NCBI RefSeq assembly: GCF_030519375.1
Contig: NZ_JAUMKB010000006.1
Span: 124,001 to 188,000 of the forward strand
DNA: 64,000 nt
DNA from: Mucilaginibacter tolerans
GTDB lineage: Bacteria > Bacteroidota > Bacteroidia > Sphingobacteriales > Sphingobacteriaceae
Direction of reading: 5' to 3'
Shown: positions 1-8,333 of the stretch, one piece after another
Layout: every line of letters begins with the position of its first letter
Position numbering within the stretch: the stretch's first letter is position 1
The notes under the pieces: model-generated
The model's input: the letters and a program-made list of their open reading frames with translations, nothing else
What the model was told of the DNA's origin: nothing
Database searches by the model: none
Translations under genes and position numbers: made by a program

Positions 1-193
1 TATAACACAGCTGATGCCTGATGATGCGGCCATCATCACCTTATTTTATATGGGTGAACAATCACTTGAGGAAATCGGCCAAACGTTGGGCATTGAGGCT
101 AATACGGTTAAAGTTAAACTATTCAGGGCGCGGCAGCGTTTGAAGGAGAAGCTGGAGCATACTTTAAAGCACGAGGTGAAAGAATTGATATGA
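1..193 (+). CDS. RNA polymerase sigma factor, ECF type (3' end only)
   Basis: Reading frame 2 is open from the window edge to a TGA at 191-193 and encodes the last 63 residues of a sigma-70 family protein. The visible part is region 4: a helix-turn-helix with the typical sequence SLEEIGQTLGIEANTVK, followed by a basic helix containing RARQRLKEKL. Region 4 contacts the -35/-33 promoter element. The gene overlaps the next one by four bases (ATGA), the usual sign of translational coupling between a sigma factor and its anti-sigma factor. The N-terminal region 2 lies outside the window, so which ECF group it belongs to cannot be told. Confidence 0.88.
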   Translation, partial: ITQLMPDDAAIITLFYMGEQSLEEIGQTLGIEANTVKVKLFRARQRLKEKLEHTLKHEVKELI

Positions 194-687
194 ATACGAT
201 AGAGGAAAAACTTTGGAACTATATTGACGGCACTTGCTCAGATGAGGAGAGGAAAGCCATTGATATATTAATTGGACAGGACGAGGTTTATCGCCGCAAA
301 TATGAACAATTGCTGGCCCTGAACAAGGAGTTCTCAAAAGTGGAGCTGGATGAGCCGCCCATGGCGTTCACCTATAATGTAATGGAAGCCATCCGTGCCG
401 AACATGCCCGGCAGCCGTTAAAAGCAGGCATAAATAAAAGGATCATAAAAGGCATTTCAGGGTTCTTTATTGTCAGCATTGCGCTTTTACTAATCCTGAC
501 CATATCAAACGTACACACAGGGACTGCCAATATTTCAGTACATCTGCCTGACAACCTGCGACTTCCTGACATAAAAAATTATCTGAGCAAACCAGTGTTA
601 GAAGGCTTCCTGTTTTTTGACATTGTGCTGGGTTTATTCCTTTTTGACGCCTGGCTGCGCAGAAAAGGTGTATCAAAACAAGTATAA
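190..687 (+). CDS. Putative membrane anti-sigma factor
   Basis: This 165-residue protein starts inside the stop codon of the sigma factor gene, so the pair is almost certainly one transcription unit. The N-terminal 80 residues are soluble and charged, opening with an EKLWNYIDGTCSDEER stretch like the short helical heads of Bacteroidota anti-sigma factors. A hydrophobic segment at about 88-107 and a second at about 139-157 are likely membrane spans. No HxxxCxxC zinc-binding motif is visible, so it is not a classical ZAS-domain protein. The role, holding the sigma factor at the inner membrane until a signal arrives, is inferred from position and architecture and not from a strong motif. Confidence 0.7.
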   Translation: MNTIEEKLWNYIDGTCSDEERKAIDILIGQDEVYRRKYEQLLALNKEFSKVELDEPPMAFTYNVMEAIRAEHARQPLKAGINKRIIKGISGFFIVSIALLLILTISNVHTGTANISVHLPDNLRLPDIKNYLSKPVLEGFLFFDIVLGLFLFDAWLRRKGVSKQV

Positions 688-842
688 CGAGTCCGCGACT
701 GTACTACAAAGGAAACACTTATGTAAAGAAAATTAAACAGTGTATAGGTTAAAAAACACATTGAAAAGTCAATTTGGACGCATAGGCTAAAAATGACATT
801 GGCAAACGCCTATTGGTATAGTAATTGTAATACTTAATGTGA

Positions 843-918
843 ACTGGCATTCTTGCCGGTTTAATTGTGATAAGGTTTAGGTTGAAAGCCCCCAAACTGC
901 AAGAGTGAGGGGGCTTTT
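843..918 (+). terminator. Hairpin followed by an intrinsic terminator; possible small RNA
   Basis: A 7-bp stem (843-849 with 854-860, loop TTCT, one T-G pair) lies 24 bases before a strong terminator stem AAAGCCCCC (885-893) pairing with GGGGGCTTT (909-917), followed by TTTTATTTTTG. The T-tract is on the plus strand, so it ends plus-strand transcription. It is nearly 200 bases beyond the anti-sigma gene. It may simply end that operon, or it may be the 3' end of an independent small RNA. I see no promoter with an exact TAnnTTTG box just upstream. Confidence 0.75.
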
Positions 919-983
919 ATTTTTGCCCGAATTTTTTGCAATATTTTATTGCATAAGTTTCAAATAATCAAACTCCGCTATTG

Positions 984-1655
984 CTATTTTTCTTCGGCTT
1001 CGGCTTGCTTTTTCATTTTATCGTTCGCGACAATCACGATCTCAACCCTGCGATTTAATGCACGGCCTTTCGTAGAATTATTATCAGCTATAGGTTCTGT
1101 TGCACCCCGACCATCAATTTTCAGGCGAAATGCTTTAACCTGGTTATCGACCAGGTAGGCCTTTACTGCCGCTGCCCGTCGCACCGACAGGTCAATGTTA
1201 CTATTACCATCGCCCTTATTATCCGTATGACCAACGATCAGAATATCTGTTTCCGGATTTTTCTCCAGCGAAGTTGCCAGGTTTTGAAGATTGGTTTGGC
1301 TTTCGGATTTTAAATCTGCTTTACCCGCATCAAACAAAATCCCTGAATCAAAATTGATAATGATCCCCTCGCCCTGCCGTGTTATTGTAGCTCCGGGGAT
1401 GGAGCTTTTAAGTTCATTTGCCTGCTTATCCATATTGTGGCCGATAAAGGCACCCGCCGTTCCGCCAACTGCACCGCCTATTATTGTGCCTAAAGCTGTA
1501 TTGCCCGCTGATTTTCCGATAAAACCACCAACTATTCCTCCTGTTCCGGCACCTATAGCGGCACCCTTCTGTGTTTTGTTCCGGGTATGGCAGGCAGAAC
1601 CCAGAAGAAGTATGCAAACTGAAGTTATTAAAGATATGCGATTCAGGTTTTTCAT
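984..1655 (-). CDS. OmpA family lipoprotein (YiaD-like)
   Basis: The 223-residue product has a lipoprotein signal peptide ending in LGSAC (Cys at 22). A glycine-zipper segment at about 32-73 with many GxxxG steps follows (AAIGAGTGGIVGGFIGKSAG). The C-terminal OmpA domain spans about 95-212, with VGHTDNKGDGNSNIDLSVRR and GATEPIADNNSTKGRALNRR as the peptidoglycan-binding core. Proteins of this layout sit in the outer membrane, bind diaminopimelate in peptidoglycan and help anchor the envelope. The gene stands alone, facing the sigma/anti-sigma operon tail. Confidence 0.9.
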   Translation of the reverse strand: MKNLNRISLITSVCILLLGSACHTRNKTQKGAAIGAGTGGIVGGFIGKSAGNTALGTIIGGAVGGTAGAFIGHNMDKQANELKSSIPGATITRQGEGIIINFDSGILFDAGKADLKSESQTNLQNLATSLEKNPETDILIVGHTDNKGDGNSNIDLSVRRAAAVKAYLVDNQVKAFRLKIDGRGATEPIADNNSTKGRALNRRVEIVIVANDKMKKQAEAEEK

Positions 1656-1787
1656 TTTTCAAATACGTTCACACCTAAGTGTCAAAGCCGATGCCAACAG
1701 GCTAAACGGCAGTATATGAAGTCTTTTCAATATCCAAACTCATTAAAAGCCATATAATTGACCTTTTTTGAGGACGTGGAAGAACAC

Positions 1788-1813
1788 AAAAAGCCCCGTT
1801 TACCGGGGCCTTT
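1788..1813 (-). terminator. Intrinsic terminator after the first DUF6515-like gene
   Basis: GCCCCG at 1793-1798 pairs with CGGGGC at 1804-1809 around loop TTTAC. Read on the minus strand, the stem is followed by TTTTTG. It lies 24 bases beyond the stop codon at 1837. Confidence 0.85.
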
Positions 1814-1836
1814 CCATAGACATGTTTGACAATCAC

Positions 1837-3015
1837 TCAATCATTCGCTCCTGGTACGCTTGCAACACGGTATCCGGTACCATCAGCATCTTTAAATTCT
1901 TCGTAAAAAACATTATCAGGAGATACATAGAATTTCTTGTTATTCAGGGTGACTTTGCGGCAATCCTCGGGCAACTGATCTACTATATCACCAACTTTAA
2001 GGTTAGATGCATAAACTGTATTTTCTGACTGATCGGTACTGCTATTATCCATAATAGGGTCATCATTGTCAGACATCGGCTGATCATTTATAGTTGCATT
2101 TGCATTATCTGTATTCAATACGCCGTCTTTACCAGCCACTATGTATATCGAGCGGCCATTTTCATCCTGGCTTTGCTCATAGTACACTCCGTTATATTCA
2201 TAATACAGTATACCGTCAATAGTGATTGGCTCCGCGCCCGATGGCAACGAAGGTACAGCCGCACCAACAGGTGGTACTACTACCTCATATCCGCCATTGT
2301 ATGGCCTGTAGAAAGTTCCTCCGTAATAATAGTATGGATATGAATCCCAGTAGAATGAATAACACCCCCATGGCAAAACGCCCAGATACAACCCTATATG
2401 CGGATATCCCCATCCAAAGCCAAAGCGGAAGCCGGGGCCATAGTAGCCGTGATAGCCGTAATAATGGCCACGATAGAACCCGCCGCGGTAGGCCCCGTAA
2501 TATCTGCCACCATGATAATAAGCGCCACCACGATATCCGTAACCGCCGCGATAGCCATATGTTCCGCGGTAACCATAACCACCGCGATAACTATTTACAC
2601 CTACTCCACCTCTTACAGGACCACGATAGGCCATACCGGATCTGCCTCCGAATGACCCCCGATAAGCGGACCCTCCGCGAGCATCTACGTTACCCCGGAA
2701 TCCACCTCCGCTGCGAAAAGCACTTCCCCCGCGGAAGCCGCCACCGGCAAATCCTCCACTATGAGCGCTGCCACCGCCACGAAAACCTCCGCCGTCATGA
2801 AAGCCACCTCCTCCACGGAAACCACCACCACTAAATCCCCCGCTATGACCGCCGCCGCCGTGGAAACCTCCACCGCCACCGCCATGGAAGCCGCCGCCGC
2901 CACCATGGGAGCCGCCACCACCACCGCGGTGCTGCGCATTTGCTGTGGCGAACAGCGCTATTGTCAGTAACCCTGTGAATGCGGATACCGACACATATTT
3001 AAACCATCTTTTCAT
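1837..3015 (-). CDS. Gly/His/Tyr-rich secreted protein, DUF6515-like
   Basis: This 392-residue protein has a clear signal peptide (about 1-28, ending ATANAQ). A low-complexity Gly/His/Ser/Phe region of about 100 residues follows, then a Gly/Tyr/Arg-rich stretch to about 200. A hydrophobic aromatic patch (about 200-225) leads into a C-terminal region with two related modules: ITIDGILYYEYNGVYYEQ ending IYIVAGKDG, and VTLNNKKFYVSPDNVFYEEF ending YRVASVPG. The C-terminal region matches what I recall of the DUF6515 family in Bacteroidota; function is unknown. The Gly-rich part suggests a structural or surface-exposed protein. It is paralogous to the next gene upstream and has its own terminator. 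Confidence 0.8.
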   Translation of the reverse strand: MKRWFKYVSVSAFTGLLTIALFATANAQHRGGGGGSHGGGGGFHGGGGGGFHGGGGHSGGFSGGGFRGGGGFHDGGGFRGGGSAHSGGFAGGGFRGGSAFRSGGGFRGNVDARGGSAYRGSFGGRSGMAYRGPVRGGVGVNSYRGGYGYRGTYGYRGGYGYRGGAYYHGGRYYGAYRGGFYRGHYYGYHGYYGPGFRFGFGWGYPHIGLYLGVLPWGCYSFYWDSYPYYYYGGTFYRPYNGGYEVVVPPVGAAVPSLPSGAEPITIDGILYYEYNGVYYEQSQDENGRSIYIVAGKDGVLNTDNANATINDQPMSDNDDPIMDNSSTDQSENTVYASNLKVGDIVDQLPEDCRKVTLNNKKFYVSPDNVFYEEFKDADGTGYRVASVPGAND

Positions 3016-3109
3016 AATCTCGTTTTCCTGAGTATAATATCTTATAGACTATTAACGATATGAAAGGTTTATTTGGTACGGTTTAAATTATTACACCGAT
3101 CAGAAAACA

Positions 3110-3131
3110 AAAAAACCCGACCTGAGCCGGG
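3110..3131 (-). terminator. Intrinsic terminator after the second DUF6515-like gene
   Basis: CCCGAC at 3116-3121 pairs with GCCGGG at 3126-3131 (one G-T pair on the transcript strand) around loop CTGA. On the minus strand it is followed by a run of T residues (3108-3115). It lies about 25 bases beyond the stop of the gene at 3156-3875, so the two paralogs are separately terminated. Confidence 0.82.
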
Positions 3132-3155
3132 CATGTTTGACATATGTAGATGATA

Positions 3156-3875
3156 TTAGTTTTGCTTTTCGTCGTCCATCGGTATGCTGGCAATTCTGTA
3201 TACCCTCATATTATTAGCATCGGTAAACTCTTCGTAGTAGATACCGTCAGGAGAGACAAAATATTTCTTACCGTTGAGTTTTACTTTGCGGCAATTATCT
3301 GGCAATTGATTTATAACATCACCAACTTGCGGCGCAGGGGGATTATCAACAGCGTCATCGCCATTAGTATTTAATACGCCATCTTTTCCGGCTATTACAT
3401 ATACTGTTTTACCTTTATCATTAACAATAGCCTGGTAGTAAACACCATTAAACTCATAATATTGCTGACCGTTTATTACAATTGAGCTGGCACCTTTTGG
3501 CAAGCCGGGTACTTCGGCACCCACCGGAGGGACAGTTACCTCATATCCACCACCATCATATGGCCTGTAAAATACCCCGCCATAATAATAGTACAGATCA
3601 GAACCCCAATAAAACGGGTAATAACCATATGGGAGAACAGCTATACGGAAACCCAAACCCGGGTAACTATAATATCCGCGCCCATATACACCCGTACGGA
3701 AGCCTACACCAACGCCACTGCGAAAACCGATACCACCGCCACCAAAGCCCCCGCCTACAGCAACCCGGACGCCCCCACTATGGAAACCACGCTGAGCATT
3801 AGCGGTCGAAACAAATGTTAGCGAAAGAAATCCTGCCAGCGCAAATACTGAAGTATATTTAAATAACCTTTTCAT
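3156..3875 (-). CDS. Secreted DUF6515-like paralog
   Basis: The 239-residue product has a signal peptide (about 1-27, ending STANAQ) and a short Gly/Val-rich segment (about 28-70). It then shares the C-terminal domain of its neighbour: aromatic patch, VPPVGAEVPGLPKG, then YYEFNGVYYQ ... YVIAGKDGVLNT, and VKLNGKKYFVSPDGIYYEEF ... YRIASIP. It lacks the long GGGFHGGGG tract of the downstream paralog, so the pair is a tandem duplication in which only one copy carries the expanded low-complexity part. Function is unknown. A Bacteroidota-type promoter is visible upstream. Confidence 0.8.
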   Translation of the reverse strand: MKRLFKYTSVFALAGFLSLTFVSTANAQRGFHSGGVRVAVGGGFGGGGIGFRSGVGVGFRTGVYGRGYYSYPGLGFRIAVLPYGYYPFYWGSDLYYYYGGVFYRPYDGGGYEVTVPPVGAEVPGLPKGASSIVINGQQYYEFNGVYYQAIVNDKGKTVYVIAGKDGVLNTNGDDAVDNPPAPQVGDVINQLPDNCRKVKLNGKKYFVSPDGIYYEEFTDANNMRVYRIASIPMDDEKQN

Positions 3876-4196
3876 GATCTTTATAACCAGAATTTGTAAT
3901 TCTTATTTTTTTTATTTGCTTTATTAGATTCAAAAATAGGTACCGGGTTTAAGCGTCAATCAATTTTAATGCAATTCTAATCTCTTTTAAAAACGGCCTC
4001 AGATTGACTATTTACGTGTATTTAACATAAATAGTATAACCCGGCAGCCCGGTTGCTGGTTTGTATCTGTTTTATTACAATTTTTTTGAACCCTTCGTCA
4101 TTTTCACAGGCCACCATCCGGGCTATGCTTCCGTATTCTTCAGAATAACTTCAGTTTGTTTATGTAAAATTAACATAGCATTAACACGCATGTAAC
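3876..4196. other. Divergent intergenic region
   Basis: These 321 AT-rich bases separate the minus-strand DUF6515-like gene from the plus-strand transferase gene. Apart from the minus-strand promoter at 3931-3960 I see no convincing element. A small stem GGCAGCCCGGTTGCTGG lies near 4052. No open frame here looks like a gene. Confidence 0.5.
3931..3960 (-). promoter_or_regulatory. Predicted promoter of the second DUF6515-like gene
   Basis: On the minus strand TATTTTTG (3938-3931) matches the TAnnTTTG -7 box exactly. ATTG (3960-3957) lies 18 bases upstream as a -33 element. This gives a leader of roughly 50 bases. Confidence 0.5.
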
Positions 4197-5867
4197 ATGC
4201 AACCAATTATAAGCCGTGCATTCCACCGGGGGAATGCGTTATCTATTATTCCGTTTTTATTAATTTTAGCTGTAATTCCGTTTTCTGAATTGCTGTTTAA
4301 TATTCTGCGTCATCAGTTCGTGAAGGGTGTATTTACATTCATCTTTGGTTTGCTGATCTTTCTTATACCCCTTTTTCTGTTCAGGAAACATTTAAGACTG
4401 TATCTAATATGTCTGATACCTATTCTTTTGATTGTTCCATTCAACCTGGCATATATACTCTACTTCCATTCTGAAATGTCAGAAGCAACCATTCTAATGA
4501 TCCTGAATACCAACCACAATGAGGCCCTGGAATTACTACGGAGTTATTTCGTCGTACTGATCATCTTTATGGTGATATATCTATTTGGTCTTTATTTGTT
4601 GTACCTCAGGGTCCCAAACACGGTGAATACCAAAAAGACGGTTTACATTTCTTCCGTTTCATTAATGGCGTTGGCCATATCACCACTACCTATTTATGAT
4701 CATCATGTCAGTTACTCTGAAAATATAAAAGACGCTCTATATGATATATTCCCCGGCAATGTAATAAATGGCATTACCCGTGTTTTTTACCAGGAAAAAT
4801 TTGTTAGGGAAGGCGAAAGCGAGCGAAAAAACTTTTACTACCACAGCCGACAGGATACATCTATTAAAGACAAACAGATCCACATATTAATTATTGGCGA
4901 GAGCAGCCGCTATGACCATTGGGGGATTAATGGTTATCCGAGAAATACCTCTCCCAATCTATCAAAAAGAAAAAACCTTGTCTCTTTTAGCGATGCTGCC
5001 GCTGGAGGCTTTATGACTGAATGGGCAGTACCTCTGCTTTTAACTGGCGTCGGGGCTGATCATTATGAATCAAATTTTCATCGCAAAGGAATTATCGGCG
5101 CATTTAATGAGATTGGGTTTCAGTCCTACTGGATCACTAATCAGACAGATTATTTAGGGTATTTCAAAATACACTCGTTAGAAGCACAAAAAGGATATTA
5201 TTTGCTGACTGATTTCAGATCGACCAAAAATGTGGTTATGGATATGCAATTGGTCGACACCCTAGAAAAAGTCTTGAACCAGCCTGGAAATAAGAAATTC
5301 GTTATCATTCATGGTTTAGGCAGTCATTATAGCTATAGCGCAAGGTATCCCGATCAATTCGACATGTTTAAACCAAGCAATAAAACCATCACCACCAAAA
5401 TGACCGACAAGAAATTCAAAGATGTACTAATAAACAGTTATGATAATAGTATATGTTATACCGATGCGGTAATCGACAGTGTGATTGCCCTGGTTAATAA
5501 ACAGAATGCCTTTTCATCAGTCACTTATATCTCCGACCATGGGGAGGATCTGATGGATGACAACAGAGGTTTAACTTCGCATCACCAGGGGTCGCCTCCA
5601 ACCAAATATATAGCACATGTACCTCTTTTTGTGTGGTATTCGCCAAAACTGGAAGCTAAGTATCCCGATAAAATATCAAACCTGTTACAACACAAGGATG
5701 CAAGAGTTTCTTCACAGAATATTATTTACTCGCTTACTGGTATGGTTGGCATCTGTTATCCAACCCAGGATTCTCTTAAAGATATCACAAGCCGATATTA
5801 TAAAGACAATAAACAACTGATAATGGGTGAGAGCCGAAAGATCTATCCTTGTCCTGCATTCAAATAG
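4197..5867 (+). CDS. Phosphoethanolamine transferase (EptA/sulfatase superfamily)
   Basis: The 556-residue protein has an N-terminal membrane domain with about five spans within residues 15-165. A periplasmic alkaline-phosphatase-fold catalytic domain starts near 227. Metal and catalytic positions seen are E235 in GESSRYDHWG, T274 in GGFMTEW (the expected phospho-acceptor Thr), H372/H377 in HGLGSH, D447-H448 in ISDHGEDL and H462-H463 in HHQG. These match the zinc and nucleophile positions of EptA/MCR-type enzymes, which move phosphoethanolamine from phosphatidylethanolamine to lipid A or another envelope acceptor. The acceptor here is not known. It stands alone. The start is the ATG at 4197, since an earlier ATG is followed directly by TAA. 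Confidence 0.88.
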   Translation: MQPIISRAFHRGNALSIIPFLLILAVIPFSELLFNILRHQFVKGVFTFIFGLLIFLIPLFLFRKHLRLYLICLIPILLIVPFNLAYILYFHSEMSEATILMILNTNHNEALELLRSYFVVLIIFMVIYLFGLYLLYLRVPNTVNTKKTVYISSVSLMALAISPLPIYDHHVSYSENIKDALYDIFPGNVINGITRVFYQEKFVREGESERKNFYYHSRQDTSIKDKQIHILIIGESSRYDHWGINGYPRNTSPNLSKRKNLVSFSDAAAGGFMTEWAVPLLLTGVGADHYESNFHRKGIIGAFNEIGFQSYWITNQTDYLGYFKIHSLEAQKGYYLLTDFRSTKNVVMDMQLVDTLEKVLNQPGNKKFVIIHGLGSHYSYSARYPDQFDMFKPSNKTITTKMTDKKFKDVLINSYDNSICYTDAVIDSVIALVNKQNAFSSVTYISDHGEDLMDDNRGLTSHHQGSPPTKYIAHVPLFVWYSPKLEAKYPDKISNLLQHKDARVSSQNIIYSLTGMVGICYPTQDSLKDITSRYYKDNKQLIMGESRKIYPCPAFK

Positions 5868-5902
5868 GTTATAGGAATTCCCTTTTGTAAGGATTAGCCT
5901 GC

Positions 5903-8281
5903 TTATTTCTTTACATCGAAAGTGAAACTTTGGCTGCCGGATTCCCCATTTGCGGTCATGCCCTGTATAATAGCAACATATTTTCCTTCTTCATCGGATG
6001 TATAAAACGATATTTGATTTTTGCCTGTAGTAGTAGTTCTTATTGTCGGCGCCCAATATAACAGGTTCCTGAAATCAGGCGTGTGGCTCGATATCTGTGC
6101 TTCCGTATCGTAAACGGGTGAATAGAACACCCTTTGCAATTGCATTCCTTCGTAATCCATCACCACAGCATGAGGGTCTACCTCTACACCGGCAAGATCA
6201 GATTTGTAGCTGGCATAACTCAATATACCCTCCGCATCAGCAGCCCCCCAGAAGTATCTGTCTTTAATCACATCGAGCCGTTTTATTTTTAATGGGTCGA
6301 TTGCCATCACTTTGTTCATATCAAATATGGGTACGCCATCAAGCATCACCAGCGGATCACTATCCAAAAAGCCTTTATCGCCGATTATTCTTATTTCGAA
6401 TGTTTTATGCGGGTGGAATACATTTACTTCTCTGATATATTCGCGCAAAACTTCTTCCATTGTGGTAAAACGGGTATAATCATCAAGCCTGTAAACCTTG
6501 TCGGGCCTTCCGTAGAAACCGGTACTATCTATGTATGGCTCATAAAATTGCTTAGTCTTACTCCCCGCATAAATATTTTGCACCTGCATTGCTGCGTTTT
6601 GCAATTCAAGGGGCTTTTGCATATCCGGAGTGAGCCCAAATGGGGGTAAAGGATTTTTTGAGAACTGTTCAGAAAACGGATTCTGGATATCGATATGATA
6701 GGTGGTATCGCGATGTGAATCGGTCTGAACCACAATTTCGCCTGGACCATACAAATCTTTGGTATTGAACAGGATGTGTCCGGCGGTATCGCTCTTGGCA
6801 GTAAACAATTGTACTCTTTTACCAGGTACAGAAAAATATGCGATCACATCAAATGCAGGTGTATTGGTTGCTGTATTGATGATCTTCCCCGCAACAATAT
6901 GCCCATTATACTCGGGCAAAAAGGCAAATGAAGCCGGTTTATTTTGCAACACATCATTCCATTGAAAACGGCGCCAGCCCTGTGTCAGCATCAGGTTATC
7001 TGCTGCTTCTGTAGCTTCGGCTGAGTTATTCCGGATATAGTATTCCGGTGATTCTATATTTCCCCGCAGATCCGAACTTAACCAGAAATAACTTGCTATA
7101 TCACCCGGTTCAAGAGTTTGATATGCGTCCAGGCGATATACAGACATGGATAAATTGGCCTCTGAAAGTTTGCCCGATTGATTTTTTGCATCCAGCAAAA
7201 TATTTACTTTTTTTCGGCTACCGTAATTCTGCTGATCTGGAGCGGCATCAATTACCAGGTTTTTTACAGGACGTTTAAAATACAGTCGCTCACATACCGG
7301 GTGCCTATCGCCGTCAAAAAGCGTTAATTGCGATATACCCTCACCCAAAAGCGCCTTATCGAAAACAAAGGCTGCTCTACCATTAACTACCGGAGCTCTT
7401 TGTACCACCTTTACAGCCTGTCTGGTGTGCGCAAACAGGTAAACTGACCCGTCAGAACTAACGACATTGCTATTCACCGTAACCTGCAGTTTATCTGAAC
7501 CATTATCGGTCAATGTCATTACGTACCCTTTTTCATTAACCTTTGGCAGGTCTTTTACAACAGGTGCATCACCGGCTTTAATCACTGCTTTATAGGTATT
7601 ACCTTCAATGGGCGCAAATGAAAAATGTCCCATGCCAAATTTTAAGGGCTGAAATTTTACAACGGTATCATTTTTTTGATCGATCACCGCGCCTGTAAAA
7701 TCAATACCCTTACCACTTTTGCTAATAGCTTTAAAACCAACCTTGCTGGTTAAGCCGTTTACCAGCTCGCCGCCTTCGGGAAAAAACTGGATATCGAAAT
7801 CCGTTGTATTTATTTTAGTTAAAACAGGGACTCTTTGCGGGTTTACGATGGTGATTTTTTTATCAAAATAAAAATCAGGGCTAAAATTCTTCATCCAGTT
7901 GGTATATGCACGCAAATGGTAATTACCATTGTTCAGCGTTACAGGTATATATAACGATCCGCTTCCAGTGCCATTGTGCAGTTCCACCTTGGCCTGCATT
8001 ACGGGGTTTAGAGCATCATCCAAAACTTCAACATAAGCCACTTTGCTCAGGTCAAATGGTTTGTGGAAACTGCCGTCCACAACATATACTTTAAACCAAA
8101 GTATCTCACCCGTCAGATAAGCCCCCTTGTCCGAATGAACGAATACTTTTTCCTGCAGGACAAGCTGGCTATGGTCTTTAAAACTGCTTTGTACCTCAGT
8201 CAACAGCTGAGCCTGTGAATTTAATGTAGCGAGCGCAGCCAGCAAAAAACCACATATTATATTTCTGAATAAGATTACCAT
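5903..8281 (-). CDS. Macroglobulin-like/TonB-plug-like secreted protein
   Basis: This large (792 residues) secreted protein has a signal peptide (about 1-24). The N-terminal region (about 35-150) resembles the MG2 domain of alpha-2-macroglobulins, with EKVFVHSDKGAYLTGEILWF. Further beta-rich domains follow, including a carboxypeptidase-regulatory-like segment near 455-530. A plug-like segment (LVMLDGVPIFDMNKVMAIDP, IKRLDVIKD) lies near 640-690. It has no beta-barrel and so is not a transporter itself. Proteins of this shape are encoded beside TonB receptors in Bacteroidota. It is the last gene of a minus-strand run with the receptor and DUF4249 lipoprotein. A role in binding or delivering a substrate to the receptor is inference. 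Confidence 0.7.
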   Translation of the reverse strand: MVILFRNIICGFLLAALATLNSQAQLLTEVQSSFKDHSQLVLQEKVFVHSDKGAYLTGEILWFKVYVVDGSFHKPFDLSKVAYVEVLDDALNPVMQAKVELHNGTGSGSLYIPVTLNNGNYHLRAYTNWMKNFSPDFYFDKKITIVNPQRVPVLTKINTTDFDIQFFPEGGELVNGLTSKVGFKAISKSGKGIDFTGAVIDQKNDTVVKFQPLKFGMGHFSFAPIEGNTYKAVIKAGDAPVVKDLPKVNEKGYVMTLTDNGSDKLQVTVNSNVVSSDGSVYLFAHTRQAVKVVQRAPVVNGRAAFVFDKALLGEGISQLTLFDGDRHPVCERLYFKRPVKNLVIDAAPDQQNYGSRKKVNILLDAKNQSGKLSEANLSMSVYRLDAYQTLEPGDIASYFWLSSDLRGNIESPEYYIRNNSAEATEAADNLMLTQGWRRFQWNDVLQNKPASFAFLPEYNGHIVAGKIINTATNTPAFDVIAYFSVPGKRVQLFTAKSDTAGHILFNTKDLYGPGEIVVQTDSHRDTTYHIDIQNPFSEQFSKNPLPPFGLTPDMQKPLELQNAAMQVQNIYAGSKTKQFYEPYIDSTGFYGRPDKVYRLDDYTRFTTMEEVLREYIREVNVFHPHKTFEIRIIGDKGFLDSDPLVMLDGVPIFDMNKVMAIDPLKIKRLDVIKDRYFWGAADAEGILSYASYKSDLAGVEVDPHAVVMDYEGMQLQRVFYSPVYDTEAQISSHTPDFRNLLYWAPTIRTTTTGKNQISFYTSDEEGKYVAIIQGMTANGESGSQSFTFDVKK

Positions 8282-8333
8282 ATTTTATATCTTATAGTTT
8301 AGCCAACTAAACAATGTATTGCTCATTATTTCT

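Noticed and set aside
791..835. Short plus-strand frame ahead of the 843-918 hairpins
   Set aside because: Fourteen codons with no ribosome-binding or signal-peptide feature; not supportable as a gene.
2226..2834. 202-residue plus-strand frame over the DUF6515-like gene
   Set aside because: Antisense to a protein with signal peptide and conserved C-terminal domain; composition (His/Arg/Asn-rich) is that of a shadow frame over Gly codons.
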